NCBI RefSeq assembly: GCF_006542765.1
Contig: NZ_SKCD01000017.1
Location: forward strand, 47,632 to 111,631
Reading direction: 5' to 3'
Origin: Paenibacillus luteus
GTDB lineage: Bacteria; Bacillota; Bacilli; Paenibacillales; Paenibacillaceae
DNA: 64,000 nucleotides
Shown here: piece after piece, positions 51,668-60,958 of the stretch
Layout of the letters: each line of letters starts with the position of its first letter
How positions within the stretch are numbered: position 1 is the first letter of the stretch
Program-made: the position numbers and the translations under genes
The notes under the pieces: generated by a model
What the model was told of the DNA's origin: nothing
The model's database searches: none
The model's input: the letters and a program-made list of their open reading frames with translations, nothing else

Positions 51668-54130
51668 TTAAGGAATATTTATGATTACACCCGAGCTTAT
51701 GGTTTGGCTTGCTGGTGCAATATAATTCCCTGCATCTTTGCCTGTAAGGGTGTAAACAATAGTTACTCGTTTATTGGTACCTACTTCTGCGTTCTCGTAC
51801 GTACCTAGCGCGTGTACAAAGACTTCGTCGCCACTAATAAGGCCAGTTATTTCGCCCGGCACTAAGTTTGCTGTTGTATTTCCATCGTAAACCTTGAGCG
51901 GGAGTACAGGCGGTAAAATTGATAATTGTCTTGCTGTGATTATACCTGTATTTATTGTAATAGGGTCTGGGCGTGTATAATTATTAGAATCTTCACCTAA
52001 TATGGTGTATGACACTGTTATTTCCTTATTAGTTCCTACATTTTTATCACCATAAGCACCCGATGCAAATACTGTTGCATCATCCCCAGGACAAATCCCA
52101 TCTCCTGGGCAAGCCCCAGCTCTAGAACCTGCAACTACAGCTGCAGTTGTAGTTCCATCGTACACTTTGTAATTGGTTATTAGGTCTATTACAGTACCCA
52201 AATCTACGTGATATTGAACATATAACATGTAGTTAGTATTGTTTGCAGGCTTAATATAATTGCCAAGATCATCTCCCGATAGTGTGTAAATAACAGTTAA
52301 TGATCTGACATGATCAGTGACTTCCGTATCGTAAACCGCCTTTGCAGACACGGTCACGTCTTCGCCGGCAACTGCTCCAACTAATGCACCTGCTGTTACT
52401 GCTACTACCGAATCATTCTCTGGAGACTCTACAACTGACAATTCCGGCTCTTCAATCGTTAATTGCGCAGCTGTAATGACTCCTATAGGCATCATATAGT
52501 TTACTGGTGCAATATAATTGCCTGCATTTGCTCCACTTATTGTATGAACTACTGTTATCGCTTTGTCTGTTCCTACAGATGCGTCATTGTAAGTGGCTAC
52601 TGCAGATACGGTTACGGCTTCACCAGTAACAACCCCAACTAATGAACTTCCTATCACAACTGCAGAATTCGTTCCATCATATATTTTTTCTACTACCAGT
52701 GATTGTGAATTACCAATTGTTAACTGCATGGGTGTAATGACTCCAGTAGTTATCGTGTAGTTTACTGGTGCAATATAGTTGCCTGCATTTGCTCCACCCA
52801 ATGTATAAACCACCGTGATGGTTTTGTCTGTCCCTATTGCTGCGTCATCGTAAGTGGCTACCGCAGTTACGGTTACTACATCATCACCAAGAACACCGCT
52901 CAATGAGCTCGCTGTAACTGACGCTGATATCGTTCCATCGTACGTTTTATTCATCTGCAGCGATGCTGGATTCGCAATCGTCAGTTGCTTCTTATTAATT
53001 ACGATCTCATTTGAAGCTAAAGAGACATTAGTAGAAGAATCCACAGCATACACAACATAGTTGCCTACAGATAAGCCTGCTGTCGTGATTGTTGAACTTG
53101 CGGCTGCTTCAACGGATACTCTTATTCCTACCAATGAATCAATGGCTTGGTTTAAGTCTGCGAGAGTTGCTGCAGTTGTTGCTGGAACAAGATATAAGTA
53201 TCCACCCTCATTACTTGTAGCAAATACGTCATCTCCAATAGTGATTTGCCCAGTCGTTACACTTGATAGAACCGGAGCGGTTGTATCGCTAGGTGCTGTT
53301 GGAGTAGGAGTTGCTGTTGGCTCCGTTGTTGGTTCTGTCGTTGGAGTCGCTGTTGGTTCAACTGTCGGCTCCGTTGTTGGCGTACTTGTCGGTGTATTTG
53401 TTGGTGTTGGTGCTGTTGTTGGTGCCGTTGTTGGTACCGTTGTTGGTACCGTTGTTGGCGCCTTAGTTGGGGCTGTTGTTGGAGTAGGCGTAGGTGAACC
53501 TTCTTCCAAGGCTTCTTTGACTGTAACTGAGCGGTATAATACGACTACGGCTTCAGCACGTGTAAGAGGTTGATTAGGCTTGAAGTTAGCACCACTAGCA
53601 TAGCCTTGTAAAATACCGTTTGCTACTGCAGCATCCACCGCTGCCTTAGCCCAAGATGCAATGGAGCTTGAGTCTGTAAAGCTAGCTGCCGCGTTATCTG
53701 TTTTTGTCAGACTTAGAAGACGATCTACGATAACTGCAGCTTCCTGTCTGCTGATTGGTTTATTTGCGCCGAAGGTTCCGTTCGCGTAGCCCTTAATGTA
53801 GCCAGCTTTTATAGCTTTGGAAACCTCGGTATATATCCAACTTGATGATTCAACATCGCTGAAGGAAACGTCTGCTGTTTCAGTAAAACCGTAGGAGCGG
53901 TTAATCAATGCAATGAATTCTGCTCTTGTAATCGTGTTGTTCGGCTTAAAGCTGCCGTCCTCATAACCTGTAACATAACCTTTGTCTATCCAATCAGATA
54001 CCTGGCTTTCTGCCCATGTTCCCTCGATATCAGATTTAAAAGATTCTGCAGCACCAAAAGCTACATTAAACGTTGAAAACAGTAAAACTGTAATCAATAA
54101 AGTGGTTACAAGCTTTTTAGCATTGCTCAT
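51668..54130 (-). CDS. S-layer-anchored protein with YDG/MBG repeats
   Basis: An 820-residue cell-surface protein. Signal peptide (to about 27); three SLH domains (about 30-200, each with 'GYxxGxFxPxxxITRAEF'-type text) that bind secondary cell-wall polymer; a Thr/Pro linker (about 212-275); a short bacterial-Ig-like region; then five YDG/MBG-type repeats (about 385-820) with 'KTYDGT', 'VxVxAxATYxDAxVGTxK' and 'GANAGNYIAPVNY'. The third copy has lost the YDG core. No catalytic domain, so an adhesin or structural surface protein is likely. AGGAGG precedes the ATG. Confidence 0.87.
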   Translation of the reverse strand: MSNAKKLVTTLLITVLLFSTFNVAFGAAESFKSDIEGTWAESQVSDWIDKGYVTGYEDGSFKPNNTITRAEFIALINRSYGFTETADVSFSDVESSSWIYTEVSKAIKAGYIKGYANGTFGANKPISRQEAAVIVDRLLSLTKTDNAAASFTDSSSIASWAKAAVDAAVANGILQGYASGANFKPNQPLTRAEAVVVLYRSVTVKEALEEGSPTPTPTTAPTKAPTTVPTTVPTTAPTTAPTPTNTPTSTPTTEPTVEPTATPTTEPTTEPTATPTPTAPSDTTAPVLSSVTTGQITIGDDVFATSNEGGYLYLVPATTAATLADLNQAIDSLVGIRVSVEAAASSTITTAGLSVGNYVVYAVDSSTNVSLASNEIVINKKQLTIANPASLQMNKTYDGTISASVTASSLSGVLGDDVVTVTAVATYDDAAIGTDKTITVVYTLGGANAGNYIAPVNYTITTGVITPMQLTIGNSQSLVVEKIYDGTNSAVVIGSSLVGVVTGEAVTVSAVATYNDASVGTDKAITVVHTISGANAGNYIAPVNYMMPIGVITAAQLTIEEPELSVVESPENDSVVAVTAGALVGAVAGEDVTVSAKAVYDTEVTDHVRSLTVIYTLSGDDLGNYIKPANNTNYMLYVQYHVDLGTVIDLITNYKVYDGTTTAAVVAGSRAGACPGDGICPGDDATVFASGAYGDKNVGTNKEITVSYTILGEDSNNYTRPDPITINTGIITARQLSILPPVLPLKVYDGNTTANLVPGEITGLISGDEVFVHALGTYENAEVGTNKRVTIVYTLTGKDAGNYIAPASQTISSGVIINIP

Positions 54131-54408
54131 TGATCGTATTCCTCCTATTAGTATTGCAAATTATGACTTGTTACACCTTATCACAATAATCGACATTTTT
54201 ATACAATTTTTAATAAATCCAACCGTTAGACTTCTGCTGCTAGAACAAGTCAGAGGTAGAGTTCCTATGTCCGCTCTCAGCGAAACCATACGTTCTAAAT
54301 ATCCTATATACCAACTTCCTTTTGTAACTTTAAATACAATTAAAATAAGACCGAATACCGCTCGTGAGAGGAGGGCTTCCGGCCTTTTCATATAGATACA
54401 TCTCGACA

Positions 54409-55725
54409 TTAATTTATTTCAAGAAACACAACTTCCCCTTCATCTTCTAATCGCTTTTTAGTTTCATCAACCGTTATTTGGCCAAGCTGCTCCAAACGTT
54501 CAAATGCCTCATCCAACGACAGACTTCCTGATAGCACTTGATCAAACAACGATTGCCCTATTTCTTTAAAATTATTAATTATTTCGAAATGAACTTTTTC
54601 ATATGGGTTATTGGATGAAATGGCAGGTTTTAATAAATATAATGGAGAAAGATCGTGATCTCCAATAGGCTCCAACAAGTCTAACTTACTAGGTACTCCA
54701 TAATTCATAATCTGGCTCTTATTCTTTTTGTAATACCCCACATCACTTGTTATAAATTCAATAAAGGACCATGCTTCCTCTTGATTTACGGAAGAATTTG
54801 AAATCCCATATATTTCATTCAACTGATAATAATCCGAATACTCTGGATTTAAGGGATCGACTGGAACTGTTACCATTCCCCAATCAATTTCTTCCAGTTG
54901 GTATTGTTTATGGACCTTTTCGAAATTATAGGCGGTAGTCTGACTAGAGAGTTCCATCGCTGCCTGTCCAGTAAAAATTGGTGAATGAACGAATTTCTCT
55001 GAGTTTTCATCTATATCCGAATATATATTACCACCTCTGAAGGCATTAATAATATATTCCCCAATCTCTTTCCATTTAGCTGTATTTATATTTATCTTTA
55101 GTGTGGTTGGATCAATGAATGATAACCCCTCAGTTTGGCCAACTCTAAGGAAAGTTGCAAATGAAATAAACTCATAATAATTCGATTTAAATCCGTATAA
55201 TTTATCACCACTTTCATTACTATTCGGAAATAACTGAGCCAGATTTAATATTTCTTCCCATTTCATTTGATTAGACGGATAAGGAAGAGAATAATGATTA
55301 AACATTTTCTTGTTATAATAGATCACATAATTACTAAATGCAGGTGACAATCCATACAATCCGCTATCCTCTTCCCAACGAAGCATGGAAGTAGATATAT
55401 CGCTTAGCTGCATCTGTTCTCTTTTTGATTTTGTAAAATATTGATTGAGATTCAGCAGAATCCCTTTACTTATAGCCTCTTGATATTCACGATTGTTCCT
55501 CATAAATACAATGTCCGAAACTTGATTTTCAGAAACATTCTCCGTTACTTTAATTCTGATGTTTGGGTATTTTGATTCAAAGGCATAGCCTACTCTTTCG
55601 AAAAATATACGTTCTGATGGGTAATTTACTGTCAGCGTAATTATTTTCTGCTCATCGACACTCTGACACCCTGAAGTAACAACTGTAATTATGACAATTA
55701 AAATTACTATGAATCCCCTGACCAT
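54409..55725 (-). CDS. Orphan sugar-type extracellular solute-binding lipoprotein (copy 1)
   Basis: A 438-residue SBP_bac_1-type protein with lipobox TSGC (Cys20). 'LSPAFSNYVIYYNKKMFNHY' and 'DWGMVTVPVDPLNPEYSDYY' are family signatures. It is clearly related to the protein at 56302-57525 ('EWGIVTMPVNSNQSDVTKYM', 'YGISSSSPNQEAAVEWLKFF'). AGGAGG precedes the ATG. No permease, ATPase or glycosidase is nearby, so it may work with a distant importer or as a sensor. Base composition is more AT-rich than in the 23-27 kb importer. Confidence 0.85.
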   Translation of the reverse strand: MVRGFIVILIVIITVVTSGCQSVDEQKIITLTVNYPSERIFFERVGYAFESKYPNIRIKVTENVSENQVSDIVFMRNNREYQEAISKGILLNLNQYFTKSKREQMQLSDISTSMLRWEEDSGLYGLSPAFSNYVIYYNKKMFNHYSLPYPSNQMKWEEILNLAQLFPNSNESGDKLYGFKSNYYEFISFATFLRVGQTEGLSFIDPTTLKININTAKWKEIGEYIINAFRGGNIYSDIDENSEKFVHSPIFTGQAAMELSSQTTAYNFEKVHKQYQLEEIDWGMVTVPVDPLNPEYSDYYQLNEIYGISNSSVNQEEAWSFIEFITSDVGYYKKNKSQIMNYGVPSKLDLLEPIGDHDLSPLYLLKPAISSNNPYEKVHFEIINNFKEIGQSLFDQVLSGSLSLDEAFERLEQLGQITVDETKKRLEDEGEVVFLEIN

Positions 55726-55829
55726 TGTCTCCTCCTAAATGACAGAACAGATATTACTACATCTCATTATCAAAATACAAGCCAAATTTCACACCTTACA
55801 CAATGACTTTAAAACCGTATACTAATGAG

Positions 55830-55853
55830 AAAAAGGGCGGGGTACACCCGCCC
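55830..55853 (-). terminator. Terminator of the small secreted-protein gene
   Basis: GGGCGGG (55835-55841) pairs with CCCGCCC (55847-55853), five-base loop; TTTTTCTC follows on the minus strand. Confidence 0.88.
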
Positions 55854-55859
55854 TGAATT

Positions 55860-56231
55860 TTACCAAGATGAACTAGAATATATTTGGTCGCTAGACGTTC
55901 CATCCGTATAATAAGACCTTGCCGCAGCATTTAAAGTATGACTTTTGGAAGAATCCAACCCCTGTCTTATCCAATCCGCAGTAGGATTTCCTGATTTCAC
56001 ATCATCGGTAATTGTTTTAGTTCCTGTTTTTAGTACAACATTTAAATTTATCTTTTTAAGATCTCCATGAACACTCGTTGCACTTGCTTCAGCAGTTACT
56101 GTACTCCCTCCTAGGGATGAAAGGAGGGTATTCAGCGATGCGTTATAATCGATAGCTGCAAAAGCTGGCATAGCAGAAAGACTACTAATTAATGCTACTG
56201 TTACAGAAGCTTGCATGATTTTCTTTTTCAA
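55860..56231 (-). CDS. Small secreted protein, unknown function
   Basis: A 123-residue precursor with a signal peptide ending 'AMPAFA' at about residue 25. The mature part (about 98 residues) is Ser/Thr/Asn-rich with no Cys. TTG start with AAGGGAG ten bases upstream; the next ATG is five codons later inside the signal peptide. Its transcript has its own terminator. It lies between two related binding-protein genes, 70 bases from the upstream one, so it may be co-transcribed with it. Confidence 0.65.
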   Translation of the reverse strand: MKKKIMQASVTVALISSLSAMPAFAAIDYNASLNTLLSSLGGSTVTAEASATSVHGDLKKINLNVVLKTGTKTITDDVKSGNPTADWIRQGLDSSKSHTLNAAARSYYTDGTSSDQIYSSSSW

Positions 56232-56301
56232 TTGTTTGATCTCCCTTAACTGTAAGATTTATATGTATAACGGGCGCGCTCCGTTTACAACAGATTTATA
56301 A

Positions 56302-57525
56302 TTACTTGGTATTACGTAAAATCTCTTCTGCTTTATCTTGAAGTTCATTCAGAGTTTCAATGACAGTTGAATTGTTTGATAATAATTTCTGAAGGCTATT
56401 TTCACCCAATTCCAAATATTCAAAAGGCAGCACGTCCCTCTTTACTGGGTGCAGCTTGAATACAGCCTCTGCAAATGGATCAGATATAGTACTCTTTCTC
56501 GTATTTAAACCAAAATTTCCAAGCATTCCATCAGATGCCAACGTTTTTTCAGATAAAAAAAACTTTAGCCATTCAACAGCAGCTTCTTGATTTGGTGAGG
56601 ACGAAGAAATGCCATAAAAACCATCTGCATGCATATACTTAGTGACATCCGATTGATTAGAATTAACGGGCATCGTAACAATTCCCCACTCGAAATCTGG
56701 TCTCTTCTTCTGAAGCTCAACGTACTGTCTATTTGATATGATAGCCATTGCTGCCTCCCCCTCCAAAAAGGAGTCCAACAAATATTCATTTGTTAAAATT
56801 GCTCGTTTCGCCAAAGGCTCCGTCACCTTTTCCCATATTTCACGCCAAGGATCACTATTAAAGTTAACCATTGGCGGGCTTTTTCGATAAACTTTGTAAT
56901 CATTCGTATGACCTACATCCCATATTAGTTCAAATCCACTATCTGATGTTATTGTCAAACCCTCGCTTGGAAAACGCGATGCCAAATGAATTAAATCAAA
57001 CCATTGCATACGATCAACAGGAAAATCAACTTTATATTTCGCAAACAAGTTTTTATTATAAACCACTGCTTTCCCGTCGATTCCTGGTGGCAGCCCATAT
57101 ACTGCACCTTGCCCATACAGCTTCGAAAGTTCTAAGAAAGCCGTATTAAAATTGTCTGACGCAAGTTCGTCGGTAATTATTAAATTATCCAAATTTTTCA
57201 GGACATCCTGCTCAACAAATTGCTCCAATAGTGGGCCTGGAATATAAATAATATCGAATTCATTTTCCTTGCTCCAGGTCTTTACATCTATTCTCCCTTT
57301 TATAAGTTCGGAGGTTGGAACAATCGTATATCTTTCGTTCATCATGTCTATATCATTATTAATCAAACTTGAATATCGGGATTTGAAGTTTTCTTCTGAG
57401 AAATAACCAATTCGTATATTATCGTGCAGGATCGGTAAATCTTTCGAATTATTCGATGTGCATGCATTTAGCATGACTACAATAATTATTAATAGAAAAT
57501 ATAAGTTGATTCGATTAATATTCAA
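56302..57525 (-). CDS. Orphan sugar-type extracellular solute-binding lipoprotein (copy 2)
   Basis: A 407-residue SBP_bac_1-type protein with lipobox LNAC near residue 22. It has 'VYGLPPGIDGKAVVYNKNLF' and 'FLEGEAAMAIISNRQYVELQ'. The frame opens at GTG 57534, but that codon is part of the ribosome-binding site GAGGTGG; TTG 57525 five bases later is the more likely start. It pairs with the related gene at 54409. No transport partners are in the window. Confidence 0.82.
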   Translation of the reverse strand: MNINRINLYFLLIIIVVMLNACTSNNSKDLPILHDNIRIGYFSEENFKSRYSSLINNDIDMMNERYTIVPTSELIKGRIDVKTWSKENEFDIIYIPGPLLEQFVEQDVLKNLDNLIITDELASDNFNTAFLELSKLYGQGAVYGLPPGIDGKAVVYNKNLFAKYKVDFPVDRMQWFDLIHLASRFPSEGLTITSDSGFELIWDVGHTNDYKVYRKSPPMVNFNSDPWREIWEKVTEPLAKRAILTNEYLLDSFLEGEAAMAIISNRQYVELQKKRPDFEWGIVTMPVNSNQSDVTKYMHADGFYGISSSSPNQEAAVEWLKFFLSEKTLASDGMLGNFGLNTRKSTISDPFAEAVFKLHPVKRDVLPFEYLELGENSLQKLLSNNSTVIETLNELQDKAEEILRNTK

Positions 57526-58333
57526 AATAACCACCTCAAGATTTATTTCATATTTTTAAATCTTCTGCTTCTTTCTATCATTTTATTTTCCAATAGCTAC
57601 AGGTGGAGATATATAACGCACAAAGCATTTCGTCTCTCATACTTTTCAATATTATACTTATAATTATCTTTAAAGGTAATAATAACCAAACAAATCTTCT
57701 CATAAATCACAAAATTTTAAAACGAAAAACCAATTGGTATTTTCCGAAAGAGCGCATGCGGGACGCAAAAAATGAATATACGTTGTTTGTAAACCACCTA
57801 ACATGCATTACGAAAGCCTATAGAATCAGTCGCTCGAGAAAAATTAGTTCGGTCATCTCATCTCATCCAGTTATGGAGGCGATATTTGCTATTCAATCCA
57901 AAGTGGATAAAATAAGCCGTCACATTCCCCGAATGAAGGGGCAACGGGAAAAGATATGGGGGCGGAAATGACGAAATGACGAGGCCTTCGATGTTCGCAA
58001 AGATGTCTCAAGCCCTCTAAACGGATAACAACGTATAGCCTTTGCCTCCATCGAATCAGAACGAGACTATTTAGGAATACAGGCGGACTATCTAAAAAAT
58101 CGGTATTCAAGTCTAGTGAAGATTGGATGAAAGCTCGTTCTTATATCAATCGCTAATTCGGCGTTGGCTTCAATATTCCAAGCACAACGCAAAGAAGTAC
58201 ATCGCCACATGAACGATGTACTCCGGATCACTTGTTCTATGACTCTTGAAGCTACTCTTCATTACTAGTCACTACTTGAATCTCGTCATACTTACTCCAA
58301 CCACTGTTCCATTAATCTACACATCTTCACGTT
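57526..58333. other. Intergenic region without a supportable gene
   Basis: The longest frames (such as 57603-57971 +) lack ribosome-binding sites and resemble nothing I know. AGTACATCG (58196-58204) and CGATGTACT (58214-58222) form a perfect hairpin. It is 112 bases past the stop of the leftward discoidin gene and may be a weak terminator. Confidence 0.45.
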
Positions 58334-60211
58334 TCATTGAGGAGGGCCATATACCTCAAAATCATAAATTCTTGCCGCAGCGTTTTGGGTTTGTGTTGGT
58401 GTCGTAACGTTCAACTTGATATATCGGGCCGGCACATCAGTAATTTTATCTACTGTAATGCTGCTCGTATTATTGGTTACGTTCACTACCTTACTCCAAT
58501 TGATGCCATCAACGCTGACCAGAATATGATAAGCCTTCGTGTTGTAAGAGTCAGTCTCTCCGCCTTCCGATGCGTGTTTGATGACAAATTGGTTCACTTG
58601 CTTCACGGAGCCGAGATCGATCTGTAGCCAACGGTTACTGGACTTAGAGCACCATTTGCTATCATTGATGACGTTGCCGTCCACGGCTTTAACCGCAGTT
58701 TGCGAGGCGGTGCACGTACTGTCAGCCGTCGCAGATTTACTTAATGCCAAATTGGAGGGGCCAAACACTTGAAACTCGAAGATTCTTGCAGCAAGATTTG
58801 TCGTTTGCGTAGGCGTCGTAACGTTCAGCTTAATATATCTTGCTGATACTGTAGCAATATTGTCTGTTGTCAGGCTTTTGGTATTATTGGTTACTTTGAC
58901 GACTGTGCTCCAATCCTTGCCATTATTACTGACTTGGATATGATAAGCCTTCGTGTTATATGCGGTCGTCTCTCCGCCTTCTGCTGCATGCTTGATTATA
59001 AATTGGTTCACTTGCTTCACGGAGCCAAGATCGATCTGCAGCCAACGGTTGCTGGATAGGGAGCACCATTTGCTATCATTGATTTCGCTGCCGTCCACCG
59101 CTTTGGCCGCGGTCTGCGAGGCGTTGCACACACTATCAACTGTTGCGGGTTTATTCAATGCCAAATTTTGCTGCTCGAATACCGCGAAATCATATATTCT
59201 TGCCGTAGAATCCGAAGTTTGCGTAGGGGTCGTGACATTCAACCTGATATATCGGGCCTGAGTATCCGGTATATTATCTACCGTTACGCCACTCGTATTA
59301 TTATTTACAGTAACTGCTGTATTCCAAGTAGTACCATTGCTACTAAATTGGATGTTGTAAGCCTTCGTGTTATAAGAAGCAGACTGTCCGCCTTCCGATG
59401 CGTGCTTGATGACAAATTGGCTCACTTGCTTCACGGAACCGAGGTCAATCTGCAGCCAACGATTGCTAGACATGGAGCACCATTTGCTGTCATTAATCAC
59501 GCTGCCGTCTACCGCTTTGGCCGCATTCTGTGAGGCGATGCACGCACTGTCAGCCGACGCGGGTCTATTTAATGCTAAATTCGGTGAACTCACCGTTATC
59601 GTATACGTCACCTTGCTCGTTCCTGTTTGCGGACTGACGATGATCTTCATCCCCGTCTCTAGCGTCGTCGCTTTCGTTATCCCGTCTGCATTGTAGATTT
59701 CGAACGTTGCATTCGCTGACGGCGTAATCGCTGCCTTTAGCGCAGCTAACTTGATGCCACTCCCGACAGTGATTGTCTCATTCACCGTCCCGCCAGTACT
59801 TACCGTACCGATCGTAGAGGTCAATGTAGCATTTACGCATTGTGCATTTGTGCTCGAGGCCACCCATTTCGCATACAACGTTAGGCTTTTAGTGATTGAA
59901 TCTGATGCATTGTATCGTTGCGTTAGCGCACTGTCGTAATACCAGCCTTCAAAGTTGAAGCACTCCTTTGTAGGCATACTCTGAAACACCACTTTACCTC
60001 CAGAACTCACAAATTGAGGGGGGATTACTGATCCGCCGTTCGAGTTATAAGTCACGACCAGTTGGGCGGATATGTTACCATCATCTCCTCCGGCATATGC
60101 AGGAACCCCAGCTGCCATTAACGATAGCATAATAGCTACCACCATCAAATAACCTCTTATCTTCCCTGTAATCCTTTTCTTTCCCTGACTAAGTCTTGAT
60201 CTTCCCATCAT
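58334..60211 (-). CDS. Secreted protein with InlB-type repeat and three discoidin (F5/8C) domains
   Basis: A 625-residue secreted protein. Signal peptide (to about 41, 'MVVAIMLSLMAAGVPAYAGG'); one Listeria-Bacteroides (InlB B) repeat with 'VTYNSNGGSVIPPQFVSSGG' and 'FEGWYYD' (about 50-120); a Cadherin-like beta-sandwich; then three F5/8C domains of about 140 residues each, all with 'NDSKWCSxSSNRWLQIDLGS' and 'ARYIKLNVTTPTQT'. Each carries one Cys after 'ADS/VDS' and one in 'KWCS', probably a disulfide. There is no catalytic domain, so it is a carbohydrate-binding surface or matrix protein. ATG 60211 is favoured because the signal peptide and GGAGAG fit; the frame extends 21 codons upstream. 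Confidence 0.8.
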   Translation of the reverse strand: MMGRSRLSQGKKRITGKIRGYLMVVAIMLSLMAAGVPAYAGGDDGNISAQLVVTYNSNGGSVIPPQFVSSGGKVVFQSMPTKECFNFEGWYYDSALTQRYNASDSITKSLTLYAKWVASSTNAQCVNATLTSTIGTVSTGGTVNETITVGSGIKLAALKAAITPSANATFEIYNADGITKATTLETGMKIIVSPQTGTSKVTYTITVSSPNLALNRPASADSACIASQNAAKAVDGSVINDSKWCSMSSNRWLQIDLGSVKQVSQFVIKHASEGGQSASYNTKAYNIQFSSNGTTWNTAVTVNNNTSGVTVDNIPDTQARYIRLNVTTPTQTSDSTARIYDFAVFEQQNLALNKPATVDSVCNASQTAAKAVDGSEINDSKWCSLSSNRWLQIDLGSVKQVNQFIIKHAAEGGETTAYNTKAYHIQVSNNGKDWSTVVKVTNNTKSLTTDNIATVSARYIKLNVTTPTQTTNLAARIFEFQVFGPSNLALSKSATADSTCTASQTAVKAVDGNVINDSKWCSKSSNRWLQIDLGSVKQVNQFVIKHASEGGETDSYNTKAYHILVSVDGINWSKVVNVTNNTSSITVDKITDVPARYIKLNVTTPTQTQNAAARIYDFEVYGPPQ

Positions 60212-60274
60212 TCGTGCCCCACTCTCCTGGACTAAACATGAATACTTGCAATACTTCGAGCATCCCTCATACAC

Positions 60275-60958
60275 AGCCCTTAAAGTTCCATTTGTTCAAC
60301 AGCGTAGTCGCTTCAACTGGCATGGCATACAGAGGCTGAAGCGCAAAAGAAGAATACGGACTGCTGCACCATTCATAAGGATATTCATAAAACGGGAAAT
60401 GATGCTTGGTTATCATAGATTTAGAACCGTTTGTTTAGGCAATGATGGATTGTAATTTGAACTGCGAGAGGTAAAAACAAAGGAGTCAATGAATGGAGTC
60501 GTGAACAATTAAACTAGAAAATGATATTTTAAGCAAAAAATATATTGAAAACCATTACCATTTTAGCATAATTAATCCTGAATAAATAGAGTTACTTCAT
60601 GTCCTTGTTTGGACAACTAGAGCTATGGAATAACGGGAGAATTGCAGGAGCTGATTGCGATGAAATCGTGGAAACTAACAGAGTAACCCTCTCTGAGCAG
60701 AGAAGAAATTCGAGTAGGGAAGCACGTATTCAGGCTTTTCGTGCAAGCGGCGAAGAACTGGTCGCCTTACATAATCTGGTTGATCATAACATGGAGCCAA
60801 AAAACAAAAAATCCACAACCTTTTTTAATCAACACCTCCCTTTACTAGACACCAGCTAACAAGTGGGATGCAGATTATTTCGGTTGTGGATTCGTATGGT
60901 GGAACGTGGCTTTTAGAACAAATTTCAGCTATTATTCAGTTCGAACCAAAATCCAATC
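60275..60958. other. Intergenic region
   Basis: No gene is convincingly supported. A frame at 60599-60859 (+) has no good ribosome-binding site and no recognisable motif. CAAAGGAGTCA before ATG at 60488 starts only a seven-codon frame. A long-range inverted repeat with a minus-strand T-tract is described separately. Confidence 0.45.
60801..60891 (-). terminator. Possible large-loop terminator of the MBG-repeat gene
   Basis: ATCCACAACC (60811-60820) and GGTTGTGGAT (60882-60891) are exact inverted copies 61 bases apart. Read on the minus strand the second arm is followed by TTTTTGTTTT, as in a terminator. The long loop makes it unusual. Confidence 0.5.

Noticed and set aside
57603..57971. 122-codon plus-strand frame between surface-protein genes, considered as a transposase relic
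   Set aside because: No transposase motif, ribosome-binding site or terminal repeats could be found.
60599..60859. 86-codon plus-strand frame, considered as an insertion-sequence remnant
   Set aside because: No motif or end sequences support this, and part of it forms the arm of an inverted repeat.
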